Source: a virus
DNA: 64,000 nt
IMG/VR virus record: IMGVR_UViG_3300043598_000012
Coordinates: 1 to 64,000 of that record
Direction: 5' to 3' (one strand)
Under the pieces are notes generated by a model, which did not search any database, was not told where the DNA came from, and saw only the letters and a list, made by a program, of their open reading frames with translations. The position numbers and the translations under genes are program-made. This document shows, piece by piece, positions 43,271 to 51,089 of the stretch; positions within the stretch are counted from its first letter, which is position 1, and every line of letters begins with the position of its first letter.

Positions 43271-43681
43271 ATGACCACCACACCTAAGACCGCTGCCGAG
43301 TGGATGCGCCACTACGAACATCTGCCGCTGAAGGATCTGAAGATCCACGCTGGACAGAGCATGGGGCTCAGCACCGCCGGAGGCAGGGAGGCGATCCTGG
43401 ACCGCATCAGGGCTCTTCAGATCGAGGTGTATGGCCTTCCGACTCTTCCGATCAAAGACAAGATCTGGGACGACACGCTCTCCGAGTTCGAGAGCAGCTA
43501 CGAGGCTGTAGGCCATGCGGCCTTCTGGATGTCCTTCACCGGCTCAACCTACGACCACAGCGGCTACTATGAGCTGCGCACTCAACTGGAGGATCTTATC
43601 GACGAGGGCGAGCCTGAAGATGAGAATTGCCAGGATTTCGAGGCGTCACGTTGGAACGTCTACCAGGACTGTGCGTTCTGA
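43271..43681 (+). CDS. Protein of unknown function
   Basis: 136 aa, opening MTTTPKT. A SAP-like stretch (LPLKDLKIHAGQSMGLSTAGG then EAILDRIRAL) precedes an acidic helical region. Leaderless start from cassette 2. First of a long overlapping operon reaching 45.97 kb. Confidence 0.55.
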   Translation: MTTTPKTAAEWMRHYEHLPLKDLKIHAGQSMGLSTAGGREAILDRIRALQIEVYGLPTLPIKDKIWDDTLSEFESSYEAVGHAAFWMSFTGSTYDHSGYYELRTQLEDLIDEGEPEDENCQDFEASRWNVYQDCAF

Positions 43682-43878
43682 TGGCCCGCTCCAAGAGGAC
43701 CCTGTTCCTCGACAACCGCAACCGCTGGATCATGTCGGAGCCGACAGACAGCGGGTTCCTCCACACTCGACTCGGCACCACCAACACCTTCCAGACGCGA
43801 GAGCTCGCCGAGAAGGAGATGGTCCGAGTGGTTCGTCGCAGGCAGCGTGCTGCCGTCAAGCAAAGGAAGTCGGCATGA
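43681..43878 (+). CDS. 65-aa basic protein
   Basis: ATG shares a base with the previous stop. Arg/Lys-rich at both ends (ARSKRTLFLDNRNR, RVVRRRQRAAVKQRK). Unknown function. Confidence 0.5.
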   Translation: MARSKRTLFLDNRNRWIMSEPTDSGFLHTRLGTTNTFQTRELAEKEMVRVVRRRQRAAVKQRKSA

Positions 43879-44219
43879 CCACCTTCATCACAAAGTTCGA
43901 GAACGACTCGATCCACGCTGTGACGCGTCACACATGGCACGTCACAGGTGTTGAGTATCACCGCAACGGCAGCGGAGGGGAGGGGTTCTATCTCGTCGAG
44001 TTCCACCGTGCGGTCATGGCTTCAGAAGACCATCGGCCCAGAGCAGCAAAGCTCTCCAAGGACAGCATCGTCCGCTACTTGAGCCTTCGAGCGGTAGTCT
44101 TCCGGACGGATTGCCATTGTGCTGTGTTCAACCCAGCCAAGGCAGACGACTGTTACCGTGGTGACAATTTCGAGCGTGGCCTCCGTGAGGTTATCAAGGT
44201 CTACGAGAAGTCGCTCTGA
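43875..44219 (+). CDS. Protein of unknown function
   Basis: 114 aa, ATGA overlap. Mixed alpha/beta with CHCAVFNPAKADDC near the end; no clear zinc site. Unknown role. Confidence 0.5.
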   Translation: MTTFITKFENDSIHAVTRHTWHVTGVEYHRNGSGGEGFYLVEFHRAVMASEDHRPRAAKLSKDSIVRYLSLRAVVFRTDCHCAVFNPAKADDCYRGDNFERGLREVIKVYEKSL

Positions 44220-44497
44220 TGGGCACCCACATCAACGTCGGCCCCCTTCGCTTCCCCAAGCAGGGAGAATGGCTTGGCAAGCGGGTCAACGTCTGCTTCC
44301 ACTTCAAGACCGAGGATCTCTTCCCTGGCACCATCGTGCGGGAGGACAGCGAGGAGCCTGGGCGCCTGATCATTGCGCTCGACGACGGGCGCTACGTCAT
44401 AAGCACGGAGTGCATGTATAGCTTCAACAACGTGCCAACCAACGAGGGTAACACGCCACCGTTCCCCGGCTTCGAGCATGTGATGGGAGGTGCGTGA
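44219..44497 (+). CDS. Beta-barrel-like protein
   Basis: 92 aa. RVNVCFHFKTEDLFPGTIVRED and RLIIALDDGRYV suggest a small barrel as in other KOW-like proteins of this window. Starts at the last base of the previous stop. Confidence 0.5.
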   Translation: MGTHINVGPLRFPKQGEWLGKRVNVCFHFKTEDLFPGTIVREDSEEPGRLIIALDDGRYVISTECMYSFNNVPTNEGNTPPFPGFEHVMGGA

Positions 44498-44763
44498 TGT
44501 TCAAGGGCTACCTCACGAGGATGGGAACAGTCACCCAGGACACCAAGTCAGCCGTAGATCCCGGGCTGGCTCGCAAGGGTGTGCGCTACTCTACCCGTAC
44601 TGGTGAGGACATCATCGGCGACGTGCACTTGATCCGCTCCTCACCAGCCTTGTGGGATGTCTTTTCACGGAACCCCTATAGGTTTGCCAGGGTGCAGGCT
44701 CCTAACCGGCGCTTCGCCATTGAGGCTGCCTTGGAAGAGGTGAACAGCAATGCCGAAGGGTGA
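44497..44763 (+). CDS. Protein of unknown function
   Basis: 88 aa from ATG 44497; GTG 44494 is one codon earlier. No recognised motif. Overlaps the next gene by 14 bases. Confidence 0.5.
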   Translation: MFKGYLTRMGTVTQDTKSAVDPGLARKGVRYSTRTGEDIIGDVHLIRSSPALWDVFSRNPYRFARVQAPNRRFAIEAALEEVNSNAEG

Positions 44764-45172
44764 TTGCTTCTCACTTGCACTATCGCTCGTGGCGGGGTAC
44801 GTGCATGGTGACCCCGTCAACAATCCCGACGATCAGGCTCCGATGCCTGGCGGCAAGGTCGTCCACGGGCTCCCCATTGGTCGCGGCCCAGAGAACATGG
44901 GCAAGCGGTACTGGCATGCATGGGTAGAGGTTGTCATCAACGGGGTGGTCACCGTCATGGACTACTCCAACGACCAGCGGATCACTATGCCCAGGGACGA
45001 GTACTACCGCTTCGGTAACATACAGCAGGTGTGGCGCTACAACGCTCACCAAGCCCGAGCTCAGTTCAAGAAGCAGCAGCGTTGTGGCCCTTGGGTCAAG
45101 GGCTGGGAGTCCATGAGCGAGGCCAGCGAGCACCGTCTGGCCGCTGAGCAAGCCGTCGCGGAGGGGTCGTGA
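44750..45172 (+). CDS. Papain/transglutaminase-like protein candidate
   Basis: 140 aa. Cys6 in GDCFSLALSL, His56 in RYWHAWVEV and Asp71 in VMDYSN are spaced like the Cys-His-Asp triad of papain-fold and transglutaminase-like enzymes. Length is near the minimal fold. Could cleave or crosslink host proteins; no activity is demonstrated. Confidence 0.5.
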   Translation: MPKGDCFSLALSLVAGYVHGDPVNNPDDQAPMPGGKVVHGLPIGRGPENMGKRYWHAWVEVVINGVVTVMDYSNDQRITMPRDEYYRFGNIQQVWRYNAHQARAQFKKQQRCGPWVKGWESMSEASEHRLAAEQAVAEGS

Positions 45173-45807
45173 AGAAGAACATCGAGCGCGAGGAGCATCC
45201 TGCCTTTGCTATGGCAGAGGTCAACAGGGTGCACGCCACACCGGGCGCCGCTCTGTTCGACAGTGAGCTCCAGCACAGTGAGTACGTGGTGCTCCGCATC
45301 AAGCGAGCCATGCGTAGGCGAGAACTGAAGCGTGATTGGATCACCGACGCCGAGCAGCTCGTTGAGGTTTCCATGAGCATGGCCCAGTGGGGTGCCTTAG
45401 TGTCTTCGTTTGGCACCAACGGAGTGCCTGTGACCCTCAACTGGCTGTCGGGCGAAGGTGATGTAGAGCGGCTTTCCTACGAACCACGCATGGCCGAGTC
45501 GCTCAAGGAGATCGAAGGTGCAGCCACAGAGCTGGTGCATGACATTAGGTGGGCAGCGGACGAGCTCCGGGAGGCCTTCGACAACAAGGCCAGTCGTCGC
45601 GAGGTTGAGGATAAGCTGAGTCACCTGGAGGCCATGATCAACAACGCCCGTGCCGACGCTTGCTTCACGGCCACTCAGTTCTCCAAGCACGTTGAGAACA
45701 CCGTCACCAAGGCTCGTGCGGACATCGAAGCCATGGCCGCATCTGCCCAGCAGCGAGGGATCGAGGCGGGTAGCCTGCCGCTGATGGAGCTTCCTAGTGC
45801 CGACTGA
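45169..45807 (+). CDS. Coiled-coil protein of unknown function
   Basis: 212 aa from GTG. N-terminal folded part includes WITDAEQLVEVSMSMAQWG, C-terminal 100 residues are a long coiled coil (ELREAFDNKASRREVEDKL). Known to me as a recurring actinophage protein without function. Confidence 0.55.
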   Translation: MKKNIEREEHPAFAMAEVNRVHATPGAALFDSELQHSEYVVLRIKRAMRRRELKRDWITDAEQLVEVSMSMAQWGALVSSFGTNGVPVTLNWLSGEGDVERLSYEPRMAESLKEIEGAATELVHDIRWAADELREAFDNKASRREVEDKLSHLEAMINNARADACFTATQFSKHVENTVTKARADIEAMAASAQQRGIEAGSLPLMELPSAD

Positions 45808-45967
45808 GAAGCGATGTCGATGCGGGCATCTGATGCGCTGGCACAGGAAGCAGTGGCCAGACCAATGCACGATCTGTGAGCGTCGCTACGGTCCGACTAG
45901 CGCATGCCTACCACCTAAGGGGTGTTCGAACAAGACATCCGCACATAGCACAAAGGCAGGTGTATAA
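45797..45967 (+). CDS. 56-aa zinc-binding protein
   Basis: GTG 45797 starts inside the previous gene. CRCGH, CTIC and later cysteines make a zinc site. Its stop TAA (45965-45967) lies inside the -10 box of the next gene. Confidence 0.5.
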   Translation: MPTEKRCRCGHLMRWHRKQWPDQCTICERRYGPTSACLPPKGCSNKTSAHSTKAGV

Positions 45968-45974
45968 TCATTGC
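45963..45974 (+). promoter_or_regulatory. Consensus -10 box, leaderless
   Basis: A perfect TATAAT at 45963-45968 ends six bases before GTG 45975 and overlaps the stop codon of the preceding gene. Confidence 0.6.
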
Positions 45975-46298
45975 GTGGCAACGAGAAAGTCAGGAGCAGC
46001 CAACCCAGGAGGAACAGAACGAACAAGGAGGCCAGCAGCCAACCTCGTCCAGCTAGCACTCGGGCGAAGCGTCCGGGTGTGGGGCGAAGCATCGATCACC
46101 GTCGCAGTGACGGACGATCCACCGCAGTTCGTCAAGGTGACGTTCGGGCACGAGCGGCTCGCAAGCAACGACAGCGAGCAGGAGATCCTCAAGACCGAAC
46201 GTCAGATTCACGCAACCAACAGCAAGGTCGTCGAGCGGAGAGCAAGGGAGCTCCGGCAGCTCGTGCATCGGACGATGGACGAGGGCGACTACGGCTGA
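45975..46298 (+). CDS. Protein of unknown function
   Basis: 107 aa from GTG. Basic N terminus, then VRVWGEASITVAVTDDPP and a charged helix to EGDYG. The following 230 bases continue to look coding but one frame back (see next entry). Confidence 0.55.
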   Translation: MATRKSGAANPGGTERTRRPAANLVQLALGRSVRVWGEASITVAVTDDPPQFVKVTFGHERLASNDSEQEILKTERQIHATNSKVVERRARELRQLVHRTMDEGDYG

Positions 46299-46534
46299 AG
46301 CTCGCACACAAGGATGTTCGCTCCGGTCAGTTCGTCGACCGGCTCGGACAGAAGCTGAGGCAGGGAGCCAAGGTTTGGCACTATCCCTACCGAGGTGAGA
46401 CACGGCATCGAGCCGTAGTGGCGAACGACGGCATCCTGGGACGGATGCTTGCAATCCAACTGGAGGGGGACCCCTTTCCGGTCAACGTAGACCACCGCAG
46501 GGTGGAACTCATGAAGGAGAGAGGACAACAGCAA
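46299..46534 (+). other. Coding-like sequence without a start codon
   Basis: In the frame one base behind the preceding gene and in frame with the following one, the translation reads like protein (KLAHKDVRSGQFVDRLGQ, then GAKVWHYPYRGETRHRAV, a KOW-like strand pair). No ATG, GTG or TTG precedes it; the first is GTG 46418. It could be the shifted end of the previous gene, an N-terminal domain with a CTG start (46295), or a damaged gene. Confidence 0.4.
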
Positions 46535-47122
46535 ATGGCAACGACAGCAGCAGCCAACAAGCCTGCGAACGCCCGAGAGGCGCGAGCCATGGCGAAGGAG
46601 CTGGGCATCGAGGGTTGGGAGGACTTGGGCCGAGAGGACCTGCTGTCCGCCATCGCCACTGCTCAGAAGGGAAGTTCAGCAGCAGCTCCGACCAAGGCTC
46701 CAGCAGCCAAGAAGGCTTCAGGGGCCAAGAAGGCTCCGGCGAAGAAGGCAGCCACCAAGCGAGCTCCGGCCAAGGCCAAGGCTCCAACCAAGAAGGCCAG
46801 TGGTGGTCGGGCCAACCCCGATCCCGACGATCCGATCCCGTTCCGTCCGGGCACCAACCTGTACGAGATCGCCAAGGCGCTCCTCAAGGGCGGCAAGCGG
46901 TCGGTCCTCGTCAAGCACCTGAAGCCCAGGCTCAGCTTCAACCCCCGCAAGCAGAGCGCCAAGGACTTCGACACGGATGCCGAGATCGACCGTCGGCTGA
47001 AGGTCATCGGCTACATCCTCAAGAACCAGCACGGCTGGACCTACGCCTCCAACGGCCGCGGTCCCGACGCCCTGATCCAGGCGACGCCTCCGGGCACTGA
47101 GAACAAGGTCGCTGCCAAGTAG
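46535..47122 (+). CDS. Histone-like Lys/Ala/Pro-rich DNA-binding protein
   Basis: 195 aa from ATG 46535 after AAGGAGAGAGG; ATG 46511 is in frame. A HeH-like start (NAREARAMAKELGIEGW) leads into about 60 residues of PAKKA-type repeats like those of actinobacterial HU tails. A folded C-terminal domain follows (FRPGTNLYEIAKALLKGG ... HGWTYASNG). Likely binds DNA non-specifically. Confidence 0.55.
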   Translation: MATTAAANKPANAREARAMAKELGIEGWEDLGREDLLSAIATAQKGSSAAAPTKAPAAKKASGAKKAPAKKAATKRAPAKAKAPTKKASGGRANPDPDDPIPFRPGTNLYEIAKALLKGGKRSVLVKHLKPRLSFNPRKQSAKDFDTDAEIDRRLKVIGYILKNQHGWTYASNGRGPDALIQATPPGTENKVAAK

Positions 47123-47153
47123 CTCATCCCCAACGGCTACTAGCGGCTGAGCC

Positions 47154-47177
47154 AGTGGGACCCTTCGGGGTCCCACT
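47154..47177 (+). terminator. Hairpin with TTCG tetraloop
   Basis: A perfect 10-bp stem (AGTGGGACCC, 47154-47163, with 47168-47177) is closed by TTCG, an especially stable RNA loop. No strong U-run. Ends the 43-47 kb operon. Confidence 0.7.
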
Positions 47178-47190
47178 GTCGCGTATGGAT

Positions 47191-47270
47191 GAGAATTGCT
47201 GCTTTCTTGAGCCGTCAGTGAATTGCTGTTATTTTGGGGCGTCAGTAAATTGCTGCTTTTCGGGGCGTAC
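47191..47270 (+). repeat. Three tandem 27-bp repeats over a promoter
   Basis: Units start at 47191, 47218 and 47245 and share AATTGCTG-(C/T)TT...(G)GGGCGT. The third is 26 bp and ends in the -10 box. The spacing of about 2.5 helical turns and overlap with the promoter fit cooperative regulator binding. Confidence 0.65.
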
Positions 47271-47279
47271 TATGTCGGT
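47268..47279 (+). promoter_or_regulatory. Leaderless promoter -10 at the repeat array
   Basis: TACTAT 47268-47273, six bases, GTG 47280. It overlaps the end of the third 27-bp repeat. Confidence 0.55.
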
Positions 47280-47684
47280 GTGGAACCTCGCAACCCTGCT
47301 CTCCGAGAGCACGTCACACGAGTCGGCTTCAACCTCTCGCTCACCACCACGCAGATCGCCATCCTCGTCGAGATCAACGAGTGCTGGGCCAAGGACCGGC
47401 ACGTCGTAGGTTGGGGTTCTCCTTGGTCACACTTCGCCAGCACGTCGAGAGCTCTCCGAGTTCGAGGTCTGGTGTGGCACGAGTTCCCGGAGTGCAGTGC
47501 GGAGGATCGCTACAAGCACCCTCCCAGCGAGTACTTCGGGCTCACTGCGGCTGGTCAGTTCGTTGTGGGGTTGCTGTCTGAGGCAGGCCTCTACGAGGAC
47601 GTGCTGGAGATGATGCGCCGTCACGAGGCGGAGGGGCGCCTGAAGACGTGGTCTCACGAGCAGCATCTAGCGAACAGACCTTGA
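47280..47684 (+). CDS. Winged-helix-like regulator candidate
   Basis: 134 aa from GTG. SLTTTQIAILVEINECW, then STSRALRVRGLVWHEF and FGLTAAGQFVV follow the MarR-like winged helix order (recognition helix, wing, LT-x-x-G). It could bind the three repeats just upstream of its own start. No effector site visible. Stop is followed by GGTAG of cassette 3. Confidence 0.5.
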   Translation: MEPRNPALREHVTRVGFNLSLTTTQIAILVEINECWAKDRHVVGWGSPWSHFASTSRALRVRGLVWHEFPECSAEDRYKHPPSEYFGLTAAGQFVVGLLSEAGLYEDVLEMMRRHEAEGRLKTWSHEQHLANRP

Positions 47685-47749
47685 GGTAGAAGGGTCTTTC
47701 CAGAAACTTTCAGAAATCACGTGCGTTCTGGTTACGGCTGGGGTATAGT
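47685..47749 (+). promoter_or_regulatory. Conserved promoter cassette 3, 10-bp insertion
   Basis: GGTAG 47685-47689 and GTGCGT 47721-47726 are 36 bp apart instead of the usual 26; the extra bases partly duplicate TTTCAGAAA. Then 17 bp and TATAGT 47744-47749. Unlike the other cassettes it drives a normal leader of about 45 bases with a ribosome site. Confidence 0.75.
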
Positions 47750-47800
47750 CACTTCAGACCGCTTCACCGAGGAGCGGACCCAGCACCAAGGAGTACCACC

Positions 47801-48082
47801 ATGTTCATGTCCGCCAAGGCCATCAAGCGGTTCGAGGATCTCTACGAGGTGTCCCCCAAGGACGTCAAGGGCCTCAAGTTCCTCTCCATCTCCCGCTCCA
47901 CCGGCACCCTCGTCGCCACGTACGACGGCACCAAGATCGACGTCGGCCAGACCGCTGACGACTTCCGTTGGGTGACCGTCGACGAGGACAAGGGCATCCT
48001 CACCACCCACGAGTCCCTCTCGGACGCTCGCTACGCAGCCAGCTTCCCCGAGCTCTGGGCCGACGAGTCCGTCGCTGCCTGA
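47801..48082 (+). CDS. Small protein of unknown function, likely highly expressed
   Basis: 93 aa, CAAGGAG eight bases before ATG. Strong promoter and ribosome site, and codons dominated by C-ending forms (GTC, ATC, CTC), suggest high expression. FLSISRSTGTLVATYDGTKID is beta-hairpin-like. Monocistronic. Function unknown. Confidence 0.6.
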   Translation: MFMSAKAIKRFEDLYEVSPKDVKGLKFLSISRSTGTLVATYDGTKIDVGQTADDFRWVTVDEDKGILTTHESLSDARYAASFPELWADESVAA

Positions 48083-48431
48083 CCCCCTCAACGTACACTA
48101 GATCTGGTAGGGGCTCCGGCCCCTGTTCTAGGAGAGGGGGTGAGGCCGATGCGGGCAAGCGTCGCCAAAGCGACATCGGATGCGCACCGATTGCCCTAGC
48201 AATTCAACCACACAATGATGCGCAACGACACTTGTCTGGTTACGGTAGGTAGGCCTCTTTCCGGAGGCCTACCGCCGCGTTTGGGCTTTGTTCGTGCTTC
48301 TTGGGGCGAGCTCGGCGTATACTCTTGGTGAAGCGGTTGGTGGTACTTCTGCTTCCGCTCCCCGCGAGCGTTGCTGGTCATCGAGTTGGAGCCCTTGCTA
48401 CGGCGAGGGCTTCGCTCGTGTTGCGTACAAG
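48083..48431 (+). other. Intergenic region with hairpins
   Basis: No convincing gene over 349 bases. It contains a -10-like TACACT, a small GC hairpin (48109-48124), a 16-codon frame from ATG 48150 after a purine-rich stretch, and a strong terminator at 48248-48273 between convergent genes. The rest shows nothing I can name. Confidence 0.5.
48248..48273. terminator. Two-sided terminator hairpin
   Basis: A 10-bp perfect stem (GGTAGGCCTC 48248-48257 with 48264-48273), six-base loop. Lies between the rightward gene at 47.8 kb and the leftward HNH gene. Confidence 0.65.
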
Positions 48432-48890
48432 TCAAGCGGCTCTCAGGTATGCAGCAGCTCGCTCTAGCACGGCAGGGTCGTCGTTCGCAGCGGGCAGCAG
48501 GCTGCTGTTGCAGCGATGACAGAGGAGACCCCGCACTCTACCGGTCTTGTGGCAGTGATCGACATGCAAGGTACCCCATCTGCCCGAAGGCTTCTTCCGG
48601 CAGATGGCACAGCGTCCTCTTTGTTTCTTGAGCATGGCCTCGTACTCAATGAGAGTGATGCCGTACTTGCTCATCAGGAAGGTTTCTTTGTTGCGACGCT
48701 TCACAGCTGCAAGTCGCTTGGGGTCCTCCTTGATGGCATGCCAGCGAGCCTTTGCTGCTTCTGGAGAGTCAACCACGGAGCATCGGTAGCCGCCAGACCT
48801 ATGTCTGACCTTCACAGGCCCACACTGAGCACATCTTGCTGTCATCGCTTCTGGATCTATATCGCTCAGCCTGTGTAGGTGTTTGCCCAT
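48432..48890 (-). CDS. Endonuclease VII-type HNH nuclease, minus strand (homing-type)
   Basis: 152 aa. CAQCGPVK ribbon, YGITLIEYEAMLKKQRGRCAI and VDHCHKTGRVRGLLCHRCN active site. TATGAT lies eight bases before ATG on the minus strand. It is opposite in direction to all neighbours, typical of an inserted free-standing endonuclease, and a close relative of the one at 40.5 kb. Confidence 0.8.
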   Translation of the reverse strand: MGKHLHRLSDIDPEAMTARCAQCGPVKVRHRSGGYRCSVVDSPEAAKARWHAIKEDPKRLAAVKRRNKETFLMSKYGITLIEYEAMLKKQRGRCAICRKKPSGRWGTLHVDHCHKTGRVRGLLCHRCNSSLLPAANDDPAVLERAAAYLRAA

Positions 48891-48936
48891 AGAGGACGAT
48901 CATACCGCAAATGGCTTGTGCGTAAGATACTAGCCT

Positions 48937-49356
48937 ATGACCAAGCGAACCAAGCAGGACGAGTGGCCTCCTCTCTGGGCCATCTGGGGGCTCAGGAAGG
49001 GCTGGCACCCTCTGGAAGCTGGAGCATGGCATCCCCTGTTCCACTACAAGTCAGAGGCTGGAGCCAGGCGAGGAGAGCGGCTCGTGATCGAAGCTCAGGC
49101 TCATGAGAAGCACCTGCTGAGCCTCACACGAGGAGTCCGCGGTAGGCACGGTGCAGGCATCCAGGGCTACGTCCGCTTCAAGGCGGTGAGGCCAGGGTCC
49201 ACGCCAGTCAACCCGGCCAAGGTGCGCCCCACGAGGCGCCGTAAGAGCTGCCTCCGCTGCCACCACTCGATGCCGGTGAAGCGTTGGCGCATGCTCCGGC
49301 AGTGCTCCGAGTGTGGGTGGGTGCCCAAGCCCTACCGTCGAGCGCGAGCTGCATAG
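48937..49356 (+). CDS. Zinc-ribbon protein
   Basis: 139 aa, MTKRTK start. The C-terminal CLRCHHSMPVKRW ... CSECGWVPK is a zinc ribbon; the rest is basic. TAAGAT lies eight bases before ATG (GATACT five bases before is an alternative -10). Divergent from the HNH gene across 46 bp. Confidence 0.55.
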   Translation: MTKRTKQDEWPPLWAIWGLRKGWHPLEAGAWHPLFHYKSEAGARRGERLVIEAQAHEKHLLSLTRGVRGRHGAGIQGYVRFKAVRPGSTPVNPAKVRPTRRRKSCLRCHHSMPVKRWRMLRQCSECGWVPKPYRRARAA

Positions 49357-49361
49357 TCCCA

Positions 49362-49422
49362 GGTAGCAATGTTCTTTCCACAAGCACGTGCGGAGCTTGA
49401 AGGGATGTGTAAAGATAGCGTC
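49362..49422 (+). promoter_or_regulatory. Conserved promoter cassette 4
   Basis: GGTAG 49362-49366, TTTCC 49375-49379, GTGCGG 49388-49393, 17 bp, AAAGAT 49411-49416, six bases, ATG 49423. Confidence 0.75.
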
Positions 49423-49665
49423 ATGGACACCAACGATCGTCGCCAAGGACCCCGTCGGGCATCCGAGCAGAGGGCACACCTCGCTCGGGAGCTCATCCTG
49501 GAGCAGGCACGAGCTCTCGTCAGCATAAACCGCCGACCGGCCACCACGTTGGTCGAGCAGAGCGAGCAGGCAGTCGACATGCGTCGCAAGGTGGCCGACC
49601 TGGGCACCCTGATCGACACGCTCGACGAGGCAGAAGAGCTTGTCAAGCAGGAGCGAGTCAAGTGA
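49423..49665 (+). CDS. Small helical protein
   Basis: 80 aa, MDTNDRRQGPRR start, then continuous helix. Leaderless start from cassette 4. Overlaps the DUF2786 gene by four bases. Confidence 0.5.
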   Translation: MDTNDRRQGPRRASEQRAHLARELILEQARALVSINRRPATTLVEQSEQAVDMRRKVADLGTLIDTLDEAEELVKQERVK

Positions 49666-51023
49666 GCGAGTTCGTCGGCAACGACCCCATGATGAAGCAC
49701 CTCGTGGAAGGCACCTTGCCTGCCGTCCTCTCCGAGGACGACCAGCTCATCGCAGGACGAGGCAAGACCTCCGGCGACAAGCTGGAAGCGATGCTCCGCA
49801 AGGTGAGGGCTCTCCTCACTCAAGCGGAGGACCCCGGAGCCACCCCGCAGGAGGCTCAGATCTTCCGCAACAAGGCGGAGGCTCTCATGCTCCGCTACCG
49901 GATCGACGAGGCCATGCTGGCCGACGCTCCGGACACCGGTCTCATGCCTCAGTGGAACACGATCATCGTGTGTGAGAAGAGCCAGTACCGCTCCTTCTAC
50001 GAGGGCATTGCCAAGAAGGTCGTCGAGCACGTTGGTGCTCGGGGCGAGATCAAGCGCACCTGGGATGACCGTGGACACTACATCGTCGAGCTGCACTACG
50101 TTGGGTTCCCCAGCGACATCCGGCTTGTCGACATGCTGTACACCACAGCACAGGTGGCCTTCAACACCAAGCTGGAGCCCAAGTACAACCCGGAGCTCTC
50201 CGACCAGGAGAACGCCTACAACATGCGCCATGCGGGCATGGAGGGTTGGCGCATCGCCATGGCCATCTGGGGGACACGAGGCAACAGTGTGTGCTGCGAC
50301 AAGCGGAGCCACTGGAGGCAGTGCGAGCCGTGCGGCCAGGGCCACCATGACCAGTGCGCCATCCCGGAGGTCAACGACGCCAACCTGTACAAGGCACGTC
50401 GGCTCTTCAAGAAGGAGGCCTTGGAGCGCGGGGAGGATCCGTCCTCATTGCTCGGCCAAGGCAACTCGATGCAGGTGTACCGGGACAGCTACGCCAATGG
50501 CTTCTACTGGGAGCTGTTGCGGCGCCTCCGGGAGATGCAGGACAGCCGTGGCTCCGAGTCCGTCGGCATTGAGCTCGGCGGACGTAGGGAGAAGATCGAC
50601 CAAGCCTTCTACCGTGAGTACCCGCAGTACGCTCCAGCCAAGGCAGCCATTGGTTACGTGGCTCCGGAGGGTGAAGCAGACATCGACGAGGAGGAGGCTG
50701 ACAAGGAGCTCCGTTGCCCGTGGGATGGCTGTGGCGAGGTCGTCGAGGCAGGAGACGACCCGTGTCCGCACTGCGGGCTCCCCATTGATTGGGCAGCCAA
50801 GCTGGACCGCAACCACGGTCGAGGCACCTATCAGGACCCCCGAGAGGGCTGTGAGAAGTGCCAGCGGGCCAAGAGCGGCTACTGCCGAGACCACTCGTAC
50901 CTCCGGCCCAGCACGGCTCAGTACCGAGAGCGTGCCCACAGCCCAGCGGGGGAGCGTGCCGGTCGTGCAGCGGCTCGCAGCGTGGACCTTGGGCGAGGAC
51001 CACGAGGCAGGTTGGGCTCGTAG
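49662..51023 (+). CDS. DUF2786-like protein with C-terminal zinc motifs
   Basis: 453 aa from GTG. Residues about 43-90 (KVRALLTQAEDPGATPQEAQ, then RNKAEALMLRYRID) match DUF2786, frequent in actinobacteria and phages. A middle domain has QCEPCGQGHHDQC. The tail carries CPWDGCGEV...CPHCG and CEKCQ...CRDH. Function unknown; DNA or RNA binding is plausible. Confidence 0.65.
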   Translation: MSEFVGNDPMMKHLVEGTLPAVLSEDDQLIAGRGKTSGDKLEAMLRKVRALLTQAEDPGATPQEAQIFRNKAEALMLRYRIDEAMLADAPDTGLMPQWNTIIVCEKSQYRSFYEGIAKKVVEHVGARGEIKRTWDDRGHYIVELHYVGFPSDIRLVDMLYTTAQVAFNTKLEPKYNPELSDQENAYNMRHAGMEGWRIAMAIWGTRGNSVCCDKRSHWRQCEPCGQGHHDQCAIPEVNDANLYKARRLFKKEALERGEDPSSLLGQGNSMQVYRDSYANGFYWELLRRLREMQDSRGSESVGIELGGRREKIDQAFYREYPQYAPAKAAIGYVAPEGEADIDEEEADKELRCPWDGCGEVVEAGDDPCPHCGLPIDWAAKLDRNHGRGTYQDPREGCEKCQRAKSGYCRDHSYLRPSTAQYRERAHSPAGERAGRAAARSVDLGRGPRGRLGS

Positions 51024-51028
51024 TCCCA

Positions 51029-51089
51029 GGTAGAGAGGTTATTTCCAGAATCACGTGCGAAGTTGGAAAGCCTGAGGTAAGATGCTCTC
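51029..51089 (+). promoter_or_regulatory. Conserved promoter cassette 5
   Basis: GGTAG 51029-51033, TTTCC 51042-51046, GTGCGA 51055-51060, 17 bp, TAAGAT 51078-51083, six bases, ATG 51090. Follows the TAG of the previous gene by six bases. Confidence 0.8.

Noticed and set aside
47191-47270. Short CRISPR-like array
   Set aside because: The 27-bp units abut without spacers and overlap a promoter, so they are operator-type repeats.
49332-50348. Minus-strand frame of 338 codons opposite the DUF2786 gene
   Set aside because: Shadow of a GC-rich coding strand; it runs through promoter cassette 4.
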